Part shown: piece after piece, positions 56,814 through 64,000 of the stretch
Layout: the number at the start of each line of letters is the position of its first letter
How positions within the stretch are numbered: position 1 is the stretch's first letter
Assembly: GCF_000422885.1 (NCBI RefSeq)
Contig: NZ_KE383942.1
Location: 437,353 to 501,352 of the forward strand
Direction: 5' to 3'
DNA from: Ottowia thiooxydans DSM 14619
GTDB taxonomy: Bacteria; Pseudomonadota; Gammaproteobacteria; Burkholderiales; Burkholderiaceae_C
DNA: 64,000 bases
Notes under the pieces: generated by a model
The model's database searches: none
Told to the model about the DNA's origin: nothing
What the model saw: the letters and a program-made list of their open reading frames with translations, nothing else
Program-made: the position numbers and the translations under genes

Positions 56814-57479
56814 TCAAAGAAAGCGCTGCGGAATGCGCTCCTGAAACGGATAGAACTGGAAATACGGCTTGGCCTCGCTTAGCACGCGAGCAACCGAAGG
56901 GCGGGTCATCAGGCGGTCGAAATAGTTTTGAAGGTGCAGATCGTCAGGGCCAAAGGCTTGCAGCGTGCTGGCGTAAAACAAGGCAGGCGCTGCGGCGCAG
57001 TCGGCCAGTGAAAACTCCTCACCGTAGACCCAGGTAGAACCACTGGCCAGTTGAGCGTTGATCACCCCGTACGCACTGGCCAAGGCATCGTACTTGGCTT
57101 GGATGTCCCCTTGCTTGTTGAAAATGCGGTCGGCGACGATGGCTTGCAAGGCGTCTTGTACGTGCAGGTCGAACACCCGATCCCATTGACGCACCGTGAG
57201 CGCATCGAGTGCCGAGGTCGGAAGCAGCCTAGTTGGGCCGGGGTAGAGCAGATCGACATGCTCAATGATGATGCTCGATTCAGGCACCGTCTGATTCCGA
57301 TACGCATCGCGCAACACCGGAAACTTCCCCATGGGCCAGACCGCCTTCAACTCCTCCCCCTCGGCAGAATCGCCCAGATTGATCAATCGCTTTTCAAAGT
57401 GGGTGCCCAACTCGTAAAGCGCAACCAGAACCTTTTGACAATACGAAGATAAGGGGTGGTAGTAGAGGATCAAGGACAT
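56814..57479 (-). CDS. Glutathione S-transferase family protein
   Basis: A 221 aa thioredoxin-fold GST. The N-terminal domain starts MSLILYYHPLSSYCQKVLVAL and carries the GSH-contact region GKFPVLRD...PESSIIIEHVD; the C-terminal helical domain contains EEFSLADCAAAPALFYAS. ATG 57479 is used; the frame extends further upstream without homology. It follows the VOC gene by 14 nt and is probably part of the small-protein cluster at 56814-59637. Confidence 0.9.
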   Translation of the reverse strand: MSLILYYHPLSSYCQKVLVALYELGTHFEKRLINLGDSAEGEELKAVWPMGKFPVLRDAYRNQTVPESSIIIEHVDLLYPGPTRLLPTSALDALTVRQWDRVFDLHVQDALQAIVADRIFNKQGDIQAKYDALASAYGVINAQLASGSTWVYGEEFSLADCAAAPALFYASTLQAFGPDDLHLQNYFDRLMTRPSVARVLSEAKPYFQFYPFQERIPQRFL

Positions 57480-57493
57480 GATGGCTCGCTCGC

Positions 57494-57886
57494 TTACTGC
57501 ATGGAGTGCAGGCCGATCATGTTGCCTTCGGTGTCCGACACCAGCGCGCACTGGCCGTACTGCCCAATAGCAAACTTGCCCCGGTGCACCTTTCCACCTG
57601 CGCTCTCGACCCGGCCTTGCTCCACCGCGCAATCTTCGCAGCCAAAATAGACGAGCGTGCCGCCGCCGCCGGAAGCCACGTCCTTCATCTGGACCAACAT
57701 GCCGCCAGCGCCTGTGCCTTCCATGCTCATCGGGAAAGCCAGCATGAGCGAGCCATCGGCGCTACCCGCATCATCAGGTGCAGTCAAGGCTTCCAAAGTG
57801 CACTGAAAGACGGTTTCATAGAACTTGCGCGCACGCTCCATGTCTTGCACGTAAATTTCAAACCAGACGATGGGATTCGGTTTCAT
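57494..57886 (-). CDS. VOC-family glyoxalase-like protein
   Basis: A 130 aa protein of the vicinal-oxygen-chelate fold. The N-terminal half has PIVWFEIYVQDMERARKFYETVF, and the C-terminal half GQCALVSDTEGNMIGLHS. Proteins of this group are often encoded beside SRPBCC and PhnB-like genes, as here. No specific substrate can be assigned. It lies 32 nt after the SRPBCC gene. Confidence 0.9.
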   Translation of the reverse strand: MKPNPIVWFEIYVQDMERARKFYETVFQCTLEALTAPDDAGSADGSLMLAFPMSMEGTGAGGMLVQMKDVASGGGGTLVYFGCEDCAVEQGRVESAGGKVHRGKFAIGQYGQCALVSDTEGNMIGLHSMQ

Positions 57887-57918
57887 AGTGGTCTCCGTTG
57901 GGTAATGAGAGGGCGTGT

Positions 57919-58329
57919 TCAGGCGTGGTTTTCAACGTGGCGAGCGAAGCTATCCAAGATGGCTTGCCAGCCTTGGCGTTGGTGCTCTGCGGGATAAACG
58001 TTTTCGGCGTCAAAGGTTTCACGCACCGTGACCGCGTCAGGCCCCGCGATGAATTCGACAAGCACTTGGCGACCGTCTGCCATCCCGTATTCAATGACGC
58101 GATGGAGCTCAATGCGCGAATAGACGCCTTCAAAGTCGAAGCCCATGCTGCCATCACGCGCTTCCATGCGCGTACTGAATTTGCCACCTTCTCGCAGATC
58201 AATGCTGGCCCGCGGCGTATGCCATTCAGGCGAAGGTGTGTTCCATTGCTCCACAGCCCGGGGGTCATTCCAATCCGCCCAGACGAGTTCAATGGGCGCT
58301 TTGATGTTGGCTTCAACAGTAATTTTCAT
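57919..58329 (-). CDS. SRPBCC / AHSA1-like lipid or ligand-binding protein
   Basis: A 136 aa START-like domain protein (AHSA1 group). MKITVEANIKAPIELVWADW at the N-terminus, the central GGKFSTRMEARDGS and the C-terminal GWQAILDSFARHVE are typical. The fold makes a large hydrophobic pocket, but the ligand is unknown. It belongs to the minus-strand cluster of VOC and PhnB-like genes. Confidence 0.9.
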   Translation of the reverse strand: MKITVEANIKAPIELVWADWNDPRAVEQWNTPSPEWHTPRASIDLREGGKFSTRMEARDGSMGFDFEGVYSRIELHRVIEYGMADGRQVLVEFIAGPDAVTVRETFDAENVYPAEHQRQGWQAILDSFARHVENHA

Positions 58330-58618
58330 AGTTGGTTTCCTTGAAAAAATTTAGGTGTTTATTTGGGTGGGCACTTGTGCACCCGGTTGTGTCTCAGACG
58401 CTGCTGGCCCTCACCCCAACCCTCTCCCGCACGCGGGAGAGGGGGTAATAATCTGCCGACGCCACCGCAAACGTGAAATAAGCAATATTCCGACGCCGAC
58501 CCGCGATCCAATGCGGGGCAAATCAGATGGCTGCGGAGCAAGCCAGGCGAGGGTGCCCGCGGAGCTGGCTTTGCCAGGCCGCTAGGCGCGTCCCCCTGGG
58601 GGGAAGGCGCAAAGCGCC
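58330..58618. repeat. Repeat-bearing intergenic region between SRPBCC and PhnB-like genes
   Basis: Contains the palindrome CCCTCTCCCG-CACG-CGGGAGAGGG (58420-58443), the cleanest member of the dispersed CCCTCTCC family. It also holds a GC-rich tract around 58590-58628 with CGTCCCCCTGGGGGGA and GGCGCAAAGCGCC, two small inverted repeats of a type common in intergenic DNA of these genomes. No gene is seen. Confidence 0.6.
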
Positions 58619-59044
58619 TCAGGGGGGGGTGCAGTTCACCATCCATGGCGTACCAAAACGATCAATGACCGATCCGAACCCGGGCGACCAGAAGGTTTCC
58701 TGGAAGGGCATGGAAGATTCGCCACCTTTTTCCAGTGCATCGAATATGCGGCGGCCTTCTTCAACGCTGTCCGCACCAATAGATACCCATAGGCCTTGAG
58801 GCTTCGCGTAGCCGCCGGCGCACACATCGGCGCCTGGCATGGTGTCCGATCCCATGATGGTCTGCTCACCCACGGTCAACGAGATGTGCATGATGCGGTG
58901 GTGATGCTCAGGTGGAATGGGCGGGCCATCCGGTATCTCACCAAAAGTGCTTTGAAATGTGATGGTGCCCTTGAACAGTTCTTTGTAGAACGCGAAGGCT
59001 TCTGCGCAGTTGCCATCGAAATTGAGGTAGGGGGTGAATTGCAC
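58619..59044 (-). CDS. PhnB-like VOC protein
   Basis: A 141 aa protein of the PhnB/3-demethylubiquinone-like VOC group. It starts MQFTPYLNFDGNCAEAFAFY and ends DRFGTPWMVNCTPP, with HHHRIMHISLTVGEQTIMGSD in the middle; the last part of the sequence reaches into the GC-rich repeat. Such proteins are not phosphonate enzymes despite the name. It is preceded, 89 nt upstream, by a second related gene. Confidence 0.9.
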   Translation of the reverse strand: MQFTPYLNFDGNCAEAFAFYKELFKGTITFQSTFGEIPDGPPIPPEHHHRIMHISLTVGEQTIMGSDTMPGADVCAGGYAKPQGLWVSIGADSVEEGRRIFDALEKGGESSMPFQETFWSPGFGSVIDRFGTPWMVNCTPP

Positions 59045-59133
59045 GGTTGTCTCCTATTGCGTGGATTTTCGGGACGGGCGGTTATTGAAGTGTCATCGAA
59101 TGTCGATAAGAAGCAGGAAAAAATTCAAGGGCT

Positions 59134-59637
59134 TTAGCGGCCCTCGAAAGCTGCCAACAGTGGAGCGATTTCAAGCTTTTTCATCTTCATCATGGCGGCC
59201 ATATAGCGCTCTACCGCCGCACGGTCGGGAGATACGATCATCTCCTCGTAGCCTGCGGGCGTGATTTGCCAGGAAAGGCCGTACTTGTCTTTCAACCAAC
59301 CGCATTGTTGGGCCGCTGGATCTCCGCCCTGTGACAAGGCGTTCCAGTAATGGTCAATTTCTTCTTGCGTATCGCAAAGAAGGATCAATGAAACGGCTTC
59401 ATTGAATTTGAAGTGTGGTCCGCCATTGAGGGCAAGGAAAGACTGACCGTCCAGCTCAAAGGAGACGGTCATCACGCTGCCAGGTTCTTTGCCATGCTCG
59501 TCTCGTCCTGCCTCAGGGTAGTAGGCGATCAAACCCAGTTTGGCGTTCCTGAAAACACCAACATAAAAGCGCGCAGCTTCTTCTGCTTGCTGGTCGAACC
59601 AAAGGCAGGGCTGTATGCGTGAGGAAACGGTGCTCAT
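59134..59637 (-). CDS. PhnB-like VOC protein, second copy
   Basis: A 167 aa relative of the downstream gene, with SRIQPCLWFDQQAEEAARFY at the start, GSVMTVSFELDGQSFLALNGG in the middle and GLSWQITP near the end. The extra helical C-terminus (AVERYMAAMMKMKKLEI) is usual for this subgroup. ATG 59637 has AGGAGAA 7 nt upstream; the frame opens to 59676 but a near-repeat of the start sequence lies there. It is divergent from the TetR gene. Confidence 0.9.
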   Translation of the reverse strand: MSTVSSRIQPCLWFDQQAEEAARFYVGVFRNAKLGLIAYYPEAGRDEHGKEPGSVMTVSFELDGQSFLALNGGPHFKFNEAVSLILLCDTQEEIDHYWNALSQGGDPAAQQCGWLKDKYGLSWQITPAGYEEMIVSPDRAAVERYMAAMMKMKKLEIAPLLAAFEGR

Positions 59638-59736
59638 AAGTAGTTCTCCTGTAAACAGGCTCTTAACCGTGCTCATGACCTATTGGAGGACCCTGAATAG
59701 ACCATGAACACCTTTTCATTGAAGGGCATTGCTTTA

Positions 59737-59755
59737 ATGTGGACAATGTACACAT
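59737..59755. promoter_or_regulatory. TetR operator-like palindrome 1
   Basis: ATGTGGACAATGTACACAT is an imperfect palindrome. It lies in the 159 nt gap between the PhnB-like and TetR starts, upstream of both genes. A second related site follows 15 nt later. Confidence 0.55.
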
Positions 59756-59770
59756 ATCTTGCTGCATAAA

Positions 59771-59787
59771 ATGGACGCTGTCCACAT
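59771..59787. promoter_or_regulatory. TetR operator-like palindrome 2
   Basis: ATGGACGCTGTCCACAT contains the palindrome TGGAC-GCT-GTCCA and shares the GTCCACAT-type half-site with palindrome 1. It ends 9 nt before the TetR start, a position suited to autorepression. Confidence 0.55.
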
Positions 59788-59796
59788 AAAAACCAT

Positions 59797-60447
59797 ATGA
59801 GTAACGAGGATTCACCTGCAGACGTGCCGCGCAGTACATACCGGCATGGTGACCTGCGCCGGGCGTTGCTGGAGGCTGGCCTTGCGCTTGCGCGTGAAGG
59901 GGGGCCCGACGCCATCGTTTTGCGTGAAGCTACGCGCCGAGCAAAGGTGGTTCCGAACGCAGCCTATCGGCATTTCGCCGGTCATAGAGAACTGTTTGAC
60001 GCTGTGCGCGCTGCGGCCCTCGGTGCACTGGCGAAAGCCATTGAGCTCGAATGGGACAAAGCAGATGCCATTCCTGATGCCGCTGAGCGCGCGCGCGCCC
60101 AGCTATCTGCCGTGGGCGCTGGTTACATGGGCTTCGCTCAGGCCGAAACGGGCTTGTTCCGTACCGCTTTCGCGCCCAGGCAGCGCGAAGGGGCTCTTCA
60201 GGGTGATCCTGCACGTACCGGCAGCAAAGGCCTTGGTCCGTTCGGGCTGCTCAATGCAGCGCTTGATGCCATGGTGCAGACGGGCGCACTGCCCGCAGAG
60301 CGCAGGCCAGGAGCGGAATATCTGGCATGGTCAGCGGTTCATGGCATGGCGCTTCTGATCATTGACGGCCCCCTGCATTCCGCGCCAGCCGAGACGCGTG
60401 AAGCGCTCGGCAAGCGCTTGCTGCACATGGTTGAGCGGGGGCTTTGA
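59797..60447 (+). CDS. TetR-family regulator (WHG-type C-terminus)
   Basis: A 216 aa regulator. The helix-turn-helix is at about residues 15-60 (HGDLRRALLEAGLALAREGG, then RRAKVVPNAAYRHFAGHREL). The C-terminal domain has WSAVHGMALLIIDGPL, the WHG-group pattern. It is divergent from the PhnB-like cluster, with two palindromes between, so it probably represses that cluster and itself. There is no ribosome site before the ATG. Confidence 0.93.
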   Translation: MSNEDSPADVPRSTYRHGDLRRALLEAGLALAREGGPDAIVLREATRRAKVVPNAAYRHFAGHRELFDAVRAAALGALAKAIELEWDKADAIPDAAERARAQLSAVGAGYMGFAQAETGLFRTAFAPRQREGALQGDPARTGSKGLGPFGLLNAALDAMVQTGALPAERRPGAEYLAWSAVHGMALLIIDGPLHSAPAETREALGKRLLHMVERGL

Positions 60448-60489
60448 ACGCCAGCTTCTAACTTCTCGTGACGTGCCCAGACAGGGCGA

Positions 60490-61455
60490 TCACTCGATCT
60501 TGATGTTGGCGTCTTTGATGACCTTGCCCCAGCGGTTGTATTCGTCGCGAATGTAGGTAGCAAATTCCTGAGGCGATTTGCTGGGCAGGAGCACGTTGCC
60601 CAAGGCAATGAGTTTGTCCTGTGTTTCTTTTTCAGCCAAACCCTTGACCAGGGCTTCGTGCATTTTCTTGGTGATTTCAGGTGGCAAACCGCCCGGGCCG
60701 CCCACGCCGAACCAAGGGACGACCACCATCTCGGGGTAGCCGGACTCCTTGGCAGTAGGCACGTCTGGCAGCGCAGGTGAACGGGTCTCGGTCATGACCG
60801 CCAGGGGCTTGATGCGCTTGTCCTTGATGAAGGGCAGGGCCACCACAAGAGAGCTTTGCGAATCGAACTGTGTTTGCCCGCCGATCAGGTCCGTGATTTG
60901 CTGTACCGCACCCTTGTACGGTATGTGATTGAATTTGGCGCCAATCTGGCTCTGAAACAACTCGGCCGCCAGGTGCGGAATCGTGGCCACGCCGGGGGTT
61001 CCGTAGGCTACTTTGTTGGGGTTGGCCTTGGCATAGGCTGTCAACTCCTTGAGGTTGTTGTAGGGGGCTGCGTTGTTGGCCACAAAAATGGGTGTGGTCG
61101 CCACCATGTTGGAAATGGGGGTGAAATCCTTGAACGGGTCCCACTTGCTCAGACCCAGGTGCGGCGCCGTTGCCAGTGTGATGGCGGTGATGCCAACGGT
61201 GTAGCCGTCAGGGGGAGCCTTGGACAGTACATCCAGCCCCAGCACGCCGTTGGCTCCGGGCCTGTTTTCGACGACGACGGTCGCTTTCAGTTGTTTGCTC
61301 AGGATGTCTGCAGCCGTGCGCCCAATCATGTCGGTCGGGCCACCAGGCGGGAAGGGCACAATGAACTTGATGGGCTTGCTGGGCCAGTCATCGGCATGGG
61401 CCACTGCTGAGAAAGCCAGTACGGCTGTCGCTAAGAAATAGGGAAAAGATTTCAT
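60490..61455 (-). CDS. Bug-type tripartite tricarboxylate transporter binding protein
   Basis: A 321 aa periplasmic Bug protein with a Sec signal ending AVAHA-D (about residue 21). The family marks PSKPIKFIVPFPPGGPTDM and ATVVVENRPGANG are present. It is 45 nt downstream of the fumarylacetoacetase gene on the same strand, so it may bind an aromatic acid or dicarboxylate used by that pathway. AGGAGG lies just upstream of its ATG. No TctAB permease is near. Confidence 0.94.
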   Translation of the reverse strand: MKSFPYFLATAVLAFSAVAHADDWPSKPIKFIVPFPPGGPTDMIGRTAADILSKQLKATVVVENRPGANGVLGLDVLSKAPPDGYTVGITAITLATAPHLGLSKWDPFKDFTPISNMVATTPIFVANNAAPYNNLKELTAYAKANPNKVAYGTPGVATIPHLAAELFQSQIGAKFNHIPYKGAVQQITDLIGGQTQFDSQSSLVVALPFIKDKRIKPLAVMTETRSPALPDVPTAKESGYPEMVVVPWFGVGGPGGLPPEITKKMHEALVKGLAEKETQDKLIALGNVLLPSKSPQEFATYIRDEYNRWGKVIKDANIKIE

Positions 61456-61500
61456 GTCGTCCTCCTGAGTGTTAAAAAAAGCAGTCGAGTTATTAGGGAA

Positions 61501-62814
61501 TTAATAGCGAATGGCTGGCATCACAATGCCTCGGCATTCCCCAAATCCAATGGGGATGAACCCTTTGTTTCGGGCCTTCGCGTGGAAAGTGATCTCATCG
61601 CCATCCTGGAGCCAGGTTCGCTCTTCGGTTTCGGACACCTGAATGGCTTGCTTGCCTGCTGATGTCAGTTCTGTCATGCAGGCCGCGCTGGAGATTTCGC
61701 TTCCGGACACAGTGCCGCTTCCAAAGAAGTCACCTGTTTCCAGGTTGCAGCCATTGCTGGTGTGATGCGCCAGCATCTGAGCGAAGGTCCAATGGAGATT
61801 GCGCAGGTTGGTGGCCGTCAATAATTTTCGAGGGGAGCCGCTGCGCACCATGTCTTCGGTGCGGATGCTCGCAGTCATATCGATGTCGAACATGCCGTGC
61901 GCCATGTCCTCGGCGTTCACCAGGTGGGGCGGAGGTGGCGGGTCGTCTTTGTCTGGTCCTGAGTGGGCTACGCGAAACGGCGCCAGGGCTTCCATCGTGA
62001 CGATCCAGGGAGACAAGTTGGTAAAGAAGCTCTTGCCCAGGAATGGGCCCAGAATTTGCTCCCACCATTGAATGTCCTTGGCCGACCAGTCGTTGAACAG
62101 CGCCAGGCCGAAGATGTGGCTATCGGCGTCACTGATGCGAATAGGTTCTCCAAGCTGATTGCCATGGCGGACAAACGCCCCCATTTCCAGCTCGAAATCC
62201 AGCGCACGCGATGGTGCATAGATCACCTGCCCGTTGGCATCACGGAACTGCCCCCATGGACGCGTGGGGTTCTGGCCACTCGGACGAATCGAAGACACGC
62301 GACCGTTGTAGGCAACGGGCAACGAAAAGAACGCTGGAGGCACGCCATCGTGTGAACCTCTAAGGCGTAAATTGCGCTCGGTGTGATGCTTCGAGCAAAG
62401 AAAATCTGTGTAGCCACCGATTTTTGCAGGCAGCTGAAAGTGCACGGCATCCATGGCAACCAGGCAATTCCGGACCTGCTGCTCTACTGCGCTGTCTGTA
62501 GAAAGCAAAGCTGAAACAGATTTGCGCAGGGCAAAAGACGCCGAAGGTGGCGACGCCATGAGCGCATTGAGCGTGGTTTGTGCCGCGGCTCGGCAAGCGT
62601 CGAGTGCTTCTCCGTGCAGCAAGCCAGACAAAGCCAGCGCCTTGAGATCGAGCACTTGGTCGCCAATTCCGATGCCACCACGTGCGTCTTGCCCGTCCAC
62701 CTCAAACACACACAGAGGCAGGTTTTGTATCGGGAAGTCGCCATCTTCGATATTGGCGGAGGCCAGCCAGCTTCTGCGGGCAGGATCGTGCGTTTCGTCG
62801 ATCAGATTGTTCAA
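61501..62814 (-). CDS. Fumarylacetoacetase
   Basis: A 437 aa hydrolase of the FahA type that splits fumarylacetoacetate to fumarate and acetoacetate at the end of homogentisate (tyrosine) catabolism. Visible family segments are GYTDFLCSKHHTERN, LDFELEMGAFVRHGN and ALFNDWSAKDIQWWE, containing the metal ligands, and the C-terminal GSGTVSGSE. It overlaps the upstream FAH-family gene by 4 nt. No homogentisate dioxygenase is in the window, so the pathway is inferred from family only. Confidence 0.9.
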   Translation of the reverse strand: MNNLIDETHDPARRSWLASANIEDGDFPIQNLPLCVFEVDGQDARGGIGIGDQVLDLKALALSGLLHGEALDACRAAAQTTLNALMASPPSASFALRKSVSALLSTDSAVEQQVRNCLVAMDAVHFQLPAKIGGYTDFLCSKHHTERNLRLRGSHDGVPPAFFSLPVAYNGRVSSIRPSGQNPTRPWGQFRDANGQVIYAPSRALDFELEMGAFVRHGNQLGEPIRISDADSHIFGLALFNDWSAKDIQWWEQILGPFLGKSFFTNLSPWIVTMEALAPFRVAHSGPDKDDPPPPPHLVNAEDMAHGMFDIDMTASIRTEDMVRSGSPRKLLTATNLRNLHWTFAQMLAHHTSNGCNLETGDFFGSGTVSGSEISSAACMTELTSAGKQAIQVSETEERTWLQDGDEITFHAKARNKGFIPIGFGECRGIVMPAIRY

Positions 62815-63695
62815 AGTTTGTCCCTCATCTCAGTTTCTACTGCGGCGCGCACTTTCACTGTGATTGCACCAATACCGTCGAAAGAGCAGTCGATCTGATC
62901 ACCTGGTACGACCGGGCCCACGCCTTCCGGAGTTCCGGTGAATAGCAAGTCACCGGGATGCAGCGTGTAGAAGCTCGAAGCGAACGCTATCAATCCGGGT
63001 ACGTCGATGATCAAATCGCAGGTATTGGCCTGTTGGCGCGGTTCGCCGTTCACGGTCAGGCGGAAAGCGATATTGGAAGGGTCCGGAACTTCGTCCGCGG
63101 TGACAAGCCATGGCCCCATGACGGCATAGCTGTCAATGGATTTTCGAAGGCTGCGCTCTTCGGGGCCGCGAGTGGTCATGTCCAGTCCCACGGCATACCC
63201 TGCCACGTACTCCAGCGCCCGGGAGCGAGGAATATCGCGCCCCGCCTTGCCGATGACGACCACCAGTTCCGCCTCATGGTCGTTGCGGCGGTTTGGATGC
63301 TTAAGTTCCACTCCTGCGCTCGGTCCTACCAGCGCGCTATTGGCCTTCAGGAACAGACCTACTTCTTGAATAGCCGCCACGCGATTGTTGTGATGAATCT
63401 CTGCTTGCTCGCGTGCTTCGTTCAAGTGGTTGATGTAGTTGACAGGCGCCGCAACGATCTTGCCGGGGTTTGCAATGGGGCTGAGCAGGGTGATCTGAGA
63501 CAGCGGCAAGGCCTGGGCGGTGGGGGCCAGCAGGGCGATCTGGTGCATGACCTCAGGCAGATGAGCGACCAGCGGGTCGAACTGCGGTAGCGGGTAGCGG
63601 TAAGAGGGCAGCACATTCAGCGCAGCGGTTACATCGCGTACTTGTTCGCCTTCTACGAGGCCTAAGCGGTTGTCATTGAAGCGGCAGATTCTCAC
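62811..63695 (-). CDS. FAH-family hydrolase
   Basis: A 294 aa enzyme of the fumarylacetoacetate hydrolase superfamily, the short type that acts on acylpyruvates or 2-oxo-enoic acids. It has the metal-binding HEAELVVVIGKAG and GYAVGLDMTTRG segments and GDLLFTGTPEGVGPV near the end. It may be a fumarylpyruvate hydrolase or a related isomerase-hydrolase; the sequence does not decide. It is the first visible gene of the minus-strand operon with fumarylacetoacetase and the Bug protein. Confidence 0.9.
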   Translation of the reverse strand: MRICRFNDNRLGLVEGEQVRDVTAALNVLPSYRYPLPQFDPLVAHLPEVMHQIALLAPTAQALPLSQITLLSPIANPGKIVAAPVNYINHLNEAREQAEIHHNNRVAAIQEVGLFLKANSALVGPSAGVELKHPNRRNDHEAELVVVIGKAGRDIPRSRALEYVAGYAVGLDMTTRGPEERSLRKSIDSYAVMGPWLVTADEVPDPSNIAFRLTVNGEPRQQANTCDLIIDVPGLIAFASSFYTLHPGDLLFTGTPEGVGPVVPGDQIDCSFDGIGAITVKVRAAVETEMRDKL

Positions 63696-64000
63696 GAGAA
63701 AACTTCCTTGGTTTCCTGAATATTTCTTGCTATCGCACTTTCCAGTCGCGTGTTCGCCTGTCGTGGTGAAACCAACGGTGGTGAGTGCTAGTAGGGTCGC
63801 CGTCCGTCTTGAGGATGCGGCGGCGCGGCTCGGGCGAGGATAAAAGCGGGAGAGGGGGTGGGGTAGGTGGCAGAGGCGGTGAACGCCTGCGGCATGAGCG
63901 ATAGTCTCCTCGGATATTTTTCTGTTCAGGCAATCATCGGCGCAACCGGCTACAACAGCAAAATACTTTTATGCGAAGCTACCATCGCAATCCGGCATGG
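63696..64000. other. Upstream region of the FAH operon
   Basis: 305 nt to the window edge with no convincing gene. A minus-strand frame of 35 codons (63788-63895) has a GAGGAG site before its ATG, and I list it separately at low confidence. The promoter of the operon should lie here. I see no clear operator. Confidence 0.35.
63788..63895 (-). CDS. Possible 35-codon leader ORF
   Basis: ATG 63895 follows GAGGAG with good spacing and reads MPQAFTASATYPTPSPAF, ending after 35 codons. It could be a leader peptide for the FAH operon, a remnant of a broken gene, or chance. There is no homology I recognise. Confidence 0.2.
   Translation of the reverse strand: MPQAFTASATYPTPSPAFILARAAPPHPQDGRRPY

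Noticed and set aside
63730-63933. 67-codon minus-strand frame near the window edge
   Set aside because: Pro/Arg-rich with no motif; a shorter frame in another phase has the better ribosome site, itself only weakly supported.

Overview
The window is a 64 kb stretch of a Burkholderiales (betaproteobacterial) chromosome of moderate-to-high GC. The evidence is the conserved gene order ndk-rlmN-pilF-rodZ-ispG-hisS-yfgM-bamB-der-hfq-hflX-hflK-hflC-DUF2065-hisZ-purA, several Bug-type tricarboxylate-transporter binding proteins, and intergenic repeats familiar from Comamonadaceae and Alcaligenaceae. I cannot settle the family. I saw no rRNA or tRNA gene, CRISPR array, insertion sequence or integrase.

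Layout. 1-5923: the 3' part of dihydrolipoyl dehydrogenase (lpdA), zapE, a small lipoprotein, a PP2C phosphatase and a DinG/YoaA-type helicase. 5954-16706: a siderophore uptake locus on the minus strand (two exporter-fold ABC half-transporters, a FatDC/YclNO-type permease pair, its ATPase and binding lipoprotein, and a TonB receptor), with a Fur-like box at its head and a divergent TetR gene. 16727-39183: the core housekeeping block (bamD, rluD, scpB, rluB, ndk, rlmN, pilF, rodZ, ispG, hisS, yfgM, bamB, der, hfq, hflX, hflKC, hisZ, purA and a phosphoribosyltransferase), interrupted by an 870 bp repeat-filled gap (35102-35974). 39261-42458: a DyP peroxidase and encapsulin nanocompartment pair followed by a metC-like PLP enzyme. 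42469-43686: an orphan protein that looks like a papain-fold (glutamine-deamidase type) toxin or effector. 43884-48243: a DUF2189 membrane protein, two small proteins, mnmH/selU, a TesA-like esterase and a YbbA-type ATPase. 48372-51958: a LysR, Bug protein and sulfatase locus. 52210-55500: an IclR regulator and a self-sufficient CYP116B-type P450, with a matching palindrome before each. 55574-60447: rlmB and a group of small detoxification-type proteins (glyoxalase-fold, GST, SRPBCC) next to a TetR gene with two operator-like palindromes. 60490-63695: a Bug protein, fumarylacetoacetase and a second FAH-family hydrolase.

How the genes work together. The siderophore block forms one route from outer-membrane capture (TonB receptor) through a periplasmic lipoprotein to two different inner-membrane transport systems. 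The encapsulin gene and its peroxidase are linked by a C-terminal cargo-loading peptide on the peroxidase. The accessory right-hand third reads as small catabolic or detoxification modules, each with its own regulator.

The most noteworthy items are the orphan papain-fold protein, the siderophore locus with two kinds of inner-membrane importer, the shared IclR/P450 palindrome, the encapsulin pair, and repeat elements that coincide with the stop codons of three genes.
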